NCBI GenBank assembly: GCA_036245525.1
Contig: BTPG01000002.1
Coordinates: 122,250,451-122,314,450 of the forward strand
Source: Semisulcospira habei
Taxonomy: Eukaryota > Mollusca > Gastropoda > Semisulcospiridae
DNA: 64,000 nucleotides
Direction: 5' to 3'
The notes below the pieces were generated by a model, which saw only the letters and a program-made list of their open reading frames with translations, made no database searches and was not told where the DNA came from. Every line of letters starts with the position of its first letter. Within the stretch, counting starts at the first letter, position 1. Below, in pieces: positions 34,601 through 46,600 of this stretch. The translations under genes were made by a program, and so were the position numbers.

Positions 34601-37600
34601 TTCCAATATTCTTATACAAACAACTTACAATTACAGTAAATTTATACAAATTACAATTTTACAATATTTACAGTTAACTTATACAAACTTACTTTTCCAA
34701 CAATGGGGATTTCAACAGTTCCCCATGTGTCTGCTGCCCAGTGCACTAGACCACTGAAAAAGTCAGCTGTGACAATCCCAAGACCTGCAACAATACCCAG
34801 AAAAGTCCTGGCATAATAATGAAGATCCACATAATTTCTCTGACCTTCCGTGACCCCGACTTTTCTTAACAGTTACTAAAATAAGCAAGTTTTGTGTCTC
34901 ACTAGTATAATTACAGAGTTGGTCTTAGTACCTGAGAAATCCTATCACAGGTTTATTTTCCACCTTTGACCATTACAAGTGGTCAACCAAATTAGCATGG
35001 AGAGGAAGGTTTTATCAACTATCTTTATGCTAATCTTGATTTAGAAGAGTGCAAAGGCGTCCATAACAAGATGGGATGAACCATAACCCACAAAGTCTCT
35101 TCTATATGAGAGCTGTCTTCGCTGTCAAGGGTCTCTACCTTTTGTCTTTGACTTGATGCTGATGTTGAAATATCTCCTTTTTGAAAAAGTCTTGCAGATG
35201 TGCCAATGCATCATAGTGAACTCTATAAGGGGGTGCGCAGTGCATACGCATCACTGGTTTGTCAAACATCATTTGTCATGACGTATTTGTATGCTTTACG
35301 TAATTTTATATTTAACGCGATATGAGTTTCGCTTTCGCCTCAAGACTTGCGAAAATGGTGACAAAACTAGAATTTCATGGTACAATTTCAGTCTTGCTAT
35401 AATTTGTGTAAAATCAGGTTGACTTTACCTAGCTACATGCTATACTAAGTACACCTGCATGCTCTTCTGAAAGTGCATCGATGTGTGTGTATGCGTGTGT
35501 GTGCATGCATGCGCGCTCTCCAAACATCCTCAAGAGGCATAGATGTTCATACATCCTCCGGACACATGAGGATCTATGCCTCTTGGAAATGTGCGCATAT
35601 GTGTGAGAGAGAGTGAGAGAGAATTACATCATATTTAGAGTATGTTTGCGTGGTGATGGAGTTGCTTCTTGTATGTCACTGGCACTGTCTGACTTTCTCC
35701 AGATGTCAAGATTTTTTACTGTTTTAATTTTTTGCTGAAAAGAATTAATTTTTGCTGAAGAAGTTGAAAGGGTACAAAGCTGGCTAACAAACTCATCCAA
35801 TGTCTTTCTCTGAACTAGCTGTATCGGGTCACCTGCATTCTCTTCTGAAAGCGTGGCAATGTGTGTATGTGTGTGTGTGCGTTAGTGCGTGCATGCGCAC
35901 CACTCCAAACATTTCCTAGAGACATAGATCCTCATGCGCTCTCTGGGCGCATGAGGATCTATGACTCTTGGAGATGCGAGAATGTCTGTGAGAGAGAGAC
36001 TTTGGCGCGCGCTAGAGAGAAATAAGTCATATTTGGAGTATTATGTCAATGTCTGCGTGGTGATGGAGTTCCTCTTTTACATCACCGCCACTGTCGGACT
36101 TTCTCTAGAAGTCAAGGTTTTGGTCTACCGTATTTAAAAAAATACAGTAGACTTTGAAATGGGGCTGGTCGGAGAGCATTCCGGAACTTGCACATGACGT
36201 TTTTGGCGTGCGGGGCAGAAATTCTGGCAAAGAAGTAACAAGATAAAAATGACATCACGTCTAGCTACGCAAACCTTGCTAGAGCACATCTGTTTGGCGC
36301 CAAACGCTGTATGTGTGTGTGTGTGTAGGTGACAGTGACTAGAGCCCGCGCTTGAGGACGGACAAGCTTGAAATTTTAGATATTGTCCCTAAAATAATTA
36401 TCTCGGGACCTTTATTCTGATGTTTTGATTAAGATGCTCATTGGTGAGAAAATGGCCGTTTCACAAAAACCGGTTGATCCACACTGGAGTACGTAATTTT
36501 TATTATTTTTACTAGATATTTTGCATATATAAAAGGGACATATTGAATGAGTTCCTTAACCAGCATTGTACCTCTAGAACTTTTGAGTGATAATTTTTAA
36601 AAAATTTTGAAAAAATATATTTTCAGTTTTTAGGATTAATTTTACAAATTTTATGGGTTAATTTTAAAACAATTGAATCTTTTTTATGAAAAAACAAATC
36701 TTCTCATTTATAACAGCATGATTTTTTGTACACAGTATTTACATAAGCCTGCAATCTGTCTCGGCTGTCGGGTACAATTAGGTCAGTTGTAAACTGTATG
36801 CCCTAGGTGTGAAAATCAGAGTTTTCTGCACAACATTTTCGGAGTCATTTGTAAAACAGCGAACATAACTTTAATTTTTCTTTTACAAAAAAAAACTATT
36901 TTCTCATTAATACACGCATGATTTTTCATAAACAGTGTTTGCATAAGCCTGCTGTTTGTCGTACGATTAGGTCAAATTGTGAAAATCAGCAAGAAAATTG
37001 CAAAGTTTATTCACTGATATGTCAAATGTTAGCACTGCGATGTGTGATGTATAACATTGAGTCGTCACTATGAACACGGCATCGTGGGACTAATGTTGCC
37101 ATGATGTGAAGCTTGAAGTGACGTCATTTCGCTGCTCGTGCTATCATTCTTCTTCAGAATAGCTATGCTACGCCATACCACAGAGCTTACGAATGGCGGG
37201 AATCGCCATGTGTCCGTCTTTATTTCTGTGTGCCAGTGTGTGTGTGTGAATCAGAGGGTGGGTTAGAGTATAAAGAGATGGATTTCTGTCGCTACACAAG
37301 CCCACAGAGCATACTAATGTCAGGAAGCACCATGTGTCTGTCTTTGTGTGCGCCGATGTGTGTGTTGATCAGAGGTTGGCTTAGAGAGGAGGGAAATGGA
37401 TCAGCATAAGCTTAAAAATATTAACAACTCTGAATGTTCCTAAATAAAAGATAAACGCATCTGAGCTCCAAACAATACGGTAGACTTTGGGATGAAATCG
37501 TCATCTTGTTTAATGTTTTAATTCTTTTCTGAAAATAATTAATTTTTACTAAAGAAATTGAAAAGATACAAAGCTGGCTAACGAACTCATCCAATGTCTT

Positions 37601-40600
37601 TATCCAAACTAGCTACATCCAAAATTTCAAGTAAATATAACAAAAATTACAAACTCTAATCTGGGTCAACCGACCTACTATAAACGGTTGTTTATGTCTT
37701 AAATGAGACATTCAATTACAATATGCTCGGAGGCTCTCTTAGTCACCCCTTTAAGAAAGTATTTCACAAGTTTCAAGCTTGTGTGTACAGAAATATCGAA
37801 GATTCTCTTGTTTACATACATACGCACACACATACATACATATGGCGCTTCGCGCCAAGTGTACATTCAACAGTGAGGTTAGCATAACTAGACATGACGT
37901 AATTTTTATCTTGTTACTTCAATTGTGAGAGGTGTAGGCCTGCCCGCCTTTGACATCATGGACATGCTATTCAATTTGCCCCACCGTGACCCCGTCCTAA
38001 AAAGCCCCTTCTATAAATAGAAGGGACTTAAAAACTAACATTCAATCATATAAATACGTACTTTTCACAAATCTGCCCACCTCTCATGACCCTTGCCCTT
38101 TCAAAGAAGTGACCCAAATTAGAACCTTCAGAAAGGTCTTAAAGTGTAACTGGTGGGTGCCCAGCTACATTTCATCAAATCATGAAATACTTTCATTTTA
38201 CGCTATAAAATATATTTATCCAACTGAAAAAAACCACGAGGAATGCAGATATGTGCACGGTTTTATTTTGCCTTTGTGTAGATACTTTGATATTAGCAAA
38301 AATAAAACCTGGCCTCCAAAAATAAATCTTCGGAAAAGTCACGTGGCATGATGTCACAAACATGATGCAATCGGTCCGCTCCGTTCGTTTCACCGTCTTC
38401 ATTCGAAGCATCAACACAGCTGCACGCTGTGTGATAGCTGTATCGTTTTCAGTTTTACACAGACTCTTTGTGTGGTGATCTAGAAATATGCCGGGCAAGT
38501 TTGTGTTGTTGGCGGGTGCAGCAACAGATCAACCGAAGAAATGTTGCTTCACACATGCCCACAGATCAGGCTTTATGGCCGCCGTGGGACCGCTTCACTC
38601 GCAGAGGTTATCAGAAAGGAAATGGAAGAACGTTAGTGTGCTCCGCACATTTCAACGATTACGATTTTCCAACCTAATGAAAGTTAGAATGAAATTTGCA
38701 AAGCAGCAGCTAATCAAACCTGGAGCCATTCCGAGCATCTGACCGATCAGCACTTTACCAGCACCGACAGCAGAGGAGAAGAACAGAAATGTCCTCGCAA
38801 TGAAGCTGCAGCTGGCGAGAATGGTAAGCCACAGTATCATATTCTGAATATTTTAGATAGATGAAGATACAAATTTAGGTCACGAAGGGGGGGGGGGGGG
38901 GGGGGGGGGGGCTCTCATCAACCAGCTGGTAGTGTTACACCGACTACTGCTGCCGATTTGAATTCAATCCATAAACTGCAGTTTGTATACGTGCATGCAT
39001 AATGATACATGGTGATATTCTACATGGGAAAGACTGCCAGCTTTTGACTGCTTATCCTTGTGAAATCCTTTGTGCGGATACTGAAGACATTTGTTATTGT
39101 TCCAGAGGCACAGTGAAGGTCCTAGGACCCTCAGCAAAAGCACTGACCACATCCGAGAGAAAAAGCCAGGCTACCTGACTGAGAAGGCAGACCATGTGCC
39201 TAGAGTTGAGGCAGTAGCCAAACATCTACATAGTTTCTGCCCCAGACAGACCATGTGTGATGACAATGATGTCCCTGAGGATGATCTGGATGGTTTTGCA
39301 AATAATGACAGTTATCTATCAGAGTGACTTTTGTTAGTTGTAGTAGGTTGTGCTGGTTGCCATGTGTCTGCATACAGCCCAGTTTTACATTCCAATCTAA
39401 CCATCTCCCCCCCCCCCCCCCCCCTCTCCAATGCAGCTACCAGGACCGTTTCCTGCGCTGGCAGTTGCAATGTGCAGGGGGATCAATGCATAAGCTTTCA
39501 CATGTATTAACCACATGCAGGCCAGCACAGTGTTTTTGTCTTAGCTCTCAGCATGCAAGCAGCACACTGCCAGCGCTGTTGTTTTACCTTCAGAGTTTAT
39601 CTTCAAACATGTACAGATGCATGCTTAGAACTTAATTATTTTTTTGTTGATGGCATGAGAATGTGAAGGTGTGTGCTGAAATGTAAATAGAGCTGTGGAG
39701 ACTGATATATATGTGGCATAGATCATGAGCAAGTTGCATATATGAATTTCTATTTTTTTCAAATTGTATTCTGTCAGATGAGTATGGTTATATGCTGTTT
39801 ATAGACATTTAATACTTCAGTAGTTTGTTGACCGCTGCTTAACCCATAACACTTGGACATACTAGGACAGGTTGTGGATTGACCATGATAGTTAAAGGCT
39901 GGCAGAATAGTTTGGAGTCTGTAAGCACCTAGCTATTATGACAATAATATGGCAACCCTATTCTGACACTATCCTTGAATTACAATGGTCAATCTGTCCA
40001 GACCTTGACATGGATCTCGAAGGAAAATAATGTATAATTTTATCCTCAGCATGTAATGAGTTCACATCTCAATAGCAACCAGCTTGCTCACAATGAGTAT
40101 GCATGTGGAAAACTCGAAACAGAAAATTGAATGCTTGTTGTTGGACGCACTGTAGTAAATAATGCAATGTTCTTAAATGATGAAACATGAAAATTATATT
40201 TTCTTTAATCAGTGAACATGACTGGTGGCGTTCTATCATTCCTGCTCATCCGAGTGTGTGACCTGTTGATTAAAATGATAACCTCTATGTATATGATTCA
40301 GAATGGTGACTACTTTGCACTTTCCATTTTTGTTGCTTTGTCTTCAACATAGGTGTGACTGTGACATTCCTACTTTTCCTTTTAGTGTAGAGTAGGGTTG
40401 AATTTTGTAAATATGTAAGCTTCCATACAAAAAGAGTTATAATGTACTGATTTTTGTCTTTCCATCTGCCAACTTGCACCCAGGAGTATTTCAGCATAAG
40501 AAATGTGACCCACTAGATGCAAAATTTCAGACATGGTACACAGTATCAATTTTAAATCTATTTTTTTGTGTGTGCACACTTTTGACACATAATAACATGC

Positions 40601-43600
40601 ACACCCATTGCCGCATTTCTTTTGCTCACAAGCAGTCACTAATGTTACCTTTCATACAGAATGCGTTCAGAGCACTGGTCTAAGTAATGAGCAAGCCAAT
40701 ATAGGTATCTCTACAAATGTTTATTTCATCTACATGCACACACAAAATAATTCACCCCTTTGTGCATGCAGATATTGGTGTGATTTACAAGACCTATGTC
40801 TGCATGCACAATGTTGATTAATGAGCTAAAGGTAGTCATCATATGCAATTGCTGTCTTTTGTTGTATTAATTGCATACATTCTTGTGGAAAGTCACTTTG
40901 TCAGCTAGAAAGAAGAACAAAGACTGGTTTGACGAAAACGATGTTGAGATCCAGGAACACCTAGCAAAAAAAGAGCCGCCCATCAGGCCCACCTAGCCCA
41001 GCCTTCCTGCCCTGTGAAGAAGTCTGCCTTCCGCCTCGTCTGCAGCAGTCTCCAGCGCAAGCTCAGAGATCTCCAGAATGAGTGGTGGACCAGACTTGCA
41101 CAGAGGACCCAGCTTTGTGCTGACAATGGTGACTACAGGGGCTTCTACGAAGCACTGAAAGCAGTGTATGGCCCCAGGCACCTGGTACAAAGTCCCCTGC
41201 GAAACGCGAATGGCCAGGCACTCCTCACAGATAATACCTCCATCTTGAACCGCTGGTCGGAGTACTTTCAGAGCCTCTTCAGCGCTGAGCGCACTGTTCA
41301 AGAAGCAGTCGTCCTACAAATCCCACAACTCCCAGTAAAGGTTGAATTGGACGAACCGCCCACCGCTGAAGAGACCCTCACAGCCATCCACCAGCTCAAG
41401 AGTGGCAAAGCAGTAGGCATTGATGGAATACTGCCAGAGATCTGGAAACATGGAGGCACAGCACTGCACAACAAGCTCCATGACCTCTTTCTCTGCTGCT
41501 GGGAGGAAGGAACACTACCAAAGGATCTCCGTGATGCTGTCGTTATCACCCTGTACAAGAACAAAGGCGAGAAGTCTGACTGTTCCAACTATCGGGGAAT
41601 TACCCTGCTGTCCATTGCTGGGAAAATTCTTGCAAGGCTGCTCCTGAATCGGCTGGTACCTGCCATCGCTGAAGACCACCTCCCAGAGGGCCAGTGTGGC
41701 TTCAGAGCAAACAGGAGCACCACCGATATGGTCTTTGTGCTGAGACAGCTTCAGGAGAAGTGCCGCGAGCAGAACAAAGGGCTGTACGAAACGTTTGTCG
41801 ACCTAACAAAAGCGTTCGACACTGTGAGCAGGCAAGGCATGTGGCAGATCTTGGAGCGACTTGGCTGTCCCCCAAAGTTCCTCAGCATGATTGTCCAGCT
41901 ACACGAGGACCAGCAAGGCCAGGTCAGACTCAACAATGACCTCTCAGAACCATTCCCTATTCTCAACGGCGTAAAGCAGGGCTGCGTGCTGGCACCGACC
42001 CTCTTCACCATCTTTTTTAGCATGATGTTGAAGCAGGCCACAGTGGACCTCGATGATGATGATGCAGTGTACATCAGGTATCGTCTCGATGGCAGCCTGT
42101 TCAGACGACTGCAGGCCCACACGAAAACCCTAGACCAACCGATTCGTGAGCTGCTTTTTGCTGATGACGCTGCCCTCGTTGCACACACAGAGAGAGCCCT
42201 GCAGCGCATCACGTCCTGCTTCGCAGACGCTGCCCAGCTCTTTGGACTCGAGGTCAGTCTGAAAAAGACAGAGGTCCTCCATCAGCCGGCACCCAAGACA
42301 GTGTATCGCCCTCCTCACATCACCATTGGCGAGTCTGAACTAAAATCAGTGCACCAGTTTACTTACCTTGGCTGCATTATCACAGACGCCAAGCTGGACA
42401 AGGAGCTTGACAGCAGGCTGGCAAAAGCGAACAGCGCTTTCGGGCGACTTTTCAAGCGGGTGTGGCACAATCAACAGCTGAAAACAGGCACCAAGATCAG
42501 CGTGTACAGAGCTGTAGTCCTCACCACCCTGCTGTATGGTTCCGAGTCCTGGGCCCTCTACCGCAGCCAACTACGACTCCTCGAACGCTTCCACCAGCGC
42601 TGCCTGCGCACCATCCTGGGCATTCACTGGAGTGACTATGTCACCAACGTCGAGGTCCTTGAACAGGCTGAAACTGTGAGCATCGAGGCTTTGCTGCTGC
42701 GGACACAGCTCCGCTGGGTGGGGCATGTCTCCAGGATGGAGGATCATCGCCTACCAAAGATCACCCTGTTCGGCGAGCTTGCTACTGGACACCGTGACAG
42801 AGGGGCACCAAAGAAGACATACAAAGACTGTCTCAAGAAGTCACTTAGTGCCTGCCAAATCGACCACCACCAGTGGTCTTCGCTTGCTGTGGACCGTGAC
42901 ACCTGGCGCTCCACCATTTACAAGGCAGCTGTCTCCTTTGATGACTCTCGCAGAGCTAGCCTTAAGGACAAGCGGCTCAGGAGAAAAAACAGAGATGCCG
43001 CAACTCAGAACCCTGGCCATACCTCCCCCTGCAGCCACTGCGGTCGAACCTGCCTGTCCCGGATTGGCCTCCGCAGCCACGAACAAGCCTGCAGACGTCG
43101 TGGGCAACTCCTATAAAATCTTCGTTCGCGAAGTCAAGCCAAGAGAGAGGGTCTGCATACACAATGTTGATTAATGAGCTAAAGGTAGTCATCATATGCA
43201 ATTGCTGTCTTTTGCTGTATTAATTGCACACATTCTTGTGGAAAGTCACTTTGTCAGTTTCTGTCCACAAATGTACAGCCCTTGTAGCCTTTTGGCTCTG
43301 CTGGAAATCTTTCACGAATCTTGTGCATGGCACATGATGGCAAAGGCTTTTGGTTGTGTTTTCCAAGCCATCCATAACCAGCGGATGACTTGCCTGTATG
43401 CTGTGTATCTCATGGTCCTGTAACATATAATGACGGATTCAAAGTAAGCATTGCATGCAGTACTGTTAATAGTAAAATATCACTACCATTCACATGCTAT
43501 TTTCACAAACACACATGTTCTCAATGTCGCAGGTGTGGTCACTAAAAACTGACACCATAACCTGGGTGGTGGTGTCAGGGGTGGTGGGCGTCAAGGGGTC

Positions 43601-46600
43601 TCTGCCTGACTCAAAGGGTGGGGGCCCCAGGGGACGAGTTGCGTTGGTGGTGCAGGTAGTGGGGAACTCTTAAAGCGCCTCCCCCAGGATCCCCCTAGTC
43701 TAGGGCCTCCGCCTTTGTGAGGCACCCTCGTGTATAATCCCTCCGGACTAGCATGGCATCCCTCTATCCCAAGACCGCCCATGCAAGGTCCCTGGCCACA
43801 TCCTCTTCGAGGTGACCCCAAAAACTGGGCAGCGCTAGCCCCCAGGCTAAACACGGGGGATCTAGAGGAGAGAACCTCGAAAATAAATCATTGTCCTGCT
43901 GCCTTGCAGGCCTGGCCGCTTGGCTGTGGAAAGGCTAAGGGAGGAAAACCCTGACATCAAAGCCCCCGTGTCCCCGAGGAAGTTTTTTTGAGCCAGAGAC
44001 TAGGACAAGGACAGTCTGATATAAAACCTACGACCCGAGGACCTCGATGCCACCATCCCAGCTTGCTAGGCCATGCAGACGAACCAAGGGTTTAAAGGGT
44101 GGGGCCAGTACTGCGCACACTGCACTCCACCAAAAAGCTCCACCACGCAGGCTTAGGAAACGTCCACGGACCATGACACCGACCATTCCAAGTCCTGTAG
44201 CGATGAGTGAGGGGCGAAACAGCAGGTGAAAGATGTCACTGGAAGCCGCAGTCTCAAACCTGCATGCAGGTGGCTCAGGATATTGGTCGCCTGATGTTGA
44301 CCTGGGGATGACAACATCACTCGGCACACCCTGAATGACCAAGCAGCCTTATCTAGGGACAGCACTGCTTGCTCCACATGGAGAGGGGCCTAGGAAAGGT
44401 GGCCTAACCAAAGCTCACCCCTCGCAACCCCAGTTGGCTAGCCGCGGTCAACGGGCATCTTCTCCTGCAGTCAGAAAACAAGAAAAAACAATGGATCCAC
44501 TCCCATGAGGACCACAACCGGACTCAAAGTAGCATGCTGGAACATCCGAACCATGCTCGACACAGCAGACAACGGACGCCGTGAACGTCGTTCCGCCCTC
44601 ATTGCTCATGAATTGTGGAGGTTAAACATCGACATCAACGAGCTCAGCGAAGTACGCCTCCCAGACGAAGGCAGTCTCCAAGAATTTGGCGCTGGCTACA
44701 CCCTCTACTGGTCAGGCAGGCCTGCATCAGAAAGACGGCCCTCAGGCGTGGGCTTCATGTTCAAGACCTCCATTGCGATTAAGCTGGAAAACCTACCAAC
44801 GGGTCACTCCGACTGCATCATGTCCATGCGCCTCCCACTGAGACACCAGCAAAACGTCACCCTTCTCAGTGTGTACTCCCCAACCCTCCTGGCAGAGCCT
44901 GCAGAAAAAGACAAGTTCTACACTGACCTGCGCAGCCTCCTACAGAGCACCCCTGCAGACGACAAAGTCATCATCCTTGGCGACTTCAACGTCAGAGTGG
45001 GCCAGGACTCTGAAGCCTGGAAAGGAGTCCTCGGCAAGCATGGTGTTGGGAACTGCAATGACAATGGCCGCCTTTTGTTGGAGTTCTGTGCAGAGCAGCA
45101 ACTTGTCATCACCAACACTACTTTCCAGCAAAAGGAGAGTCGAAAGACCACCTGGATGCATCCTCGCTCCAAACACTGGCACCTTATCAACTATGTCCTA
45201 GTGCGTCAAAGGGACCGCAGTGATGTCCTCCTCACCAGAGTGATGCCCAGCGCAGAATGTCGCACTGATCACCGCCTTGTCCGCTGCAAGCTCAGGCTCC
45301 GCCTCAAGCTGAAACCCAAGAAAAGGGTCCCCTCCAAGAAAAAGCTTGATGTTGCCAGCCTACAGCGTGACGATGTGAAAGCTGCCTTTCAGACAGATTT
45401 GCAGCGCATGCTCAAAGACACAGCTGATCCAGCAGACTCCTCCCCTGAAACACTCTGGGAACAACTGAAAACTGCTATTGCAAAATCCTCTGCGGAAGTC
45501 TTGGGCTTTGCTAGAAAGAGGAACAAAGACTGTTTTGATGAAAACGACGTAGAGATCCAGGAACTTCTAGCAAAAAAAAAGAGCCGCCCACCTAGCTCAG
45601 CCTTCCTGCCCTGTGAAGAAGTCTGCCTTCCACCTCATCTGCAGCAGTCTCCAGCGCAAGCTTAGAGAGCTCCAAAACGAGTGGTGGGCCAGACTCGCAC
45701 AGAGGACCCAGCTTTGCGCTGACAACGGTGACTACAGGAGCATCTACAAAGCACTGAAAGCAGTATATGGCCCCAGGCACCTGGTTCAAAGTCCCCTGTG
45801 AAGCACTGATACTAGACGGGCACTCCTCACAGACAGTACGTCCATCTTGAACCTTTGGTCGGAATACTTTCAGGACCTCTTCAGCGCTGAGCGCACTATT
45901 CAAGAAGCAGTCATTTTCCAAATCCCACACCTCCCAGTAAAGGTTGAATTGGACGAACCGCCCACCACTGAAGAGACCCTCAAGACCATCCACCAGCTCA
46001 AGAGTGGCAAAGCAGCAGGCATTGACGGAATCCCACCAGAGATCTGGAAACATGGAGGCCCAGCACTGCACAACAAGCTCCACGACCTCTTTCTGTGCTG
46101 CTGGGAGAAAGGAACACTACCAAAGGATCTCCGTGATGCAGAACAAAGGAGAGAAGTCTGCCTGCTCTAATTATCGTGGAATTACCCTGCTGTCCACTGC
46201 CGGGAAAATTCTAGCAAGGCTGCTCCTGAATCGGCTGGTACCTGCCATCGCTGAAGACCACCTCCCAGAGGGCCAGTGTGGCTTCAGAGCCAACAGGAGT
46301 ACCACCGACATGGTCTTTGTGCTGAGACAGCTTCAGGAGAAGTGCCGCAAGCAGAACAAAGGGCTGTACGTAACGTTTGTCGACCTAACAAAAGCATTTG
46401 ACACTGAGCAGGCAAGGCATGTGGCAGATCCTGGAGCGACTTGGCTGTCCCCCAAAGTTCCTCAGCATGATCGTCCAGCTCCACGAGGACCAGCAAGGCC
46501 AGGTCAGACTCAACAGCGACCTCTCAGAACCATTCCCCATTCTCAACGGCGTGAAGCAGGGCTGCATGCTGGCACCGACCCTCTTTACCATCTTCTTTAG

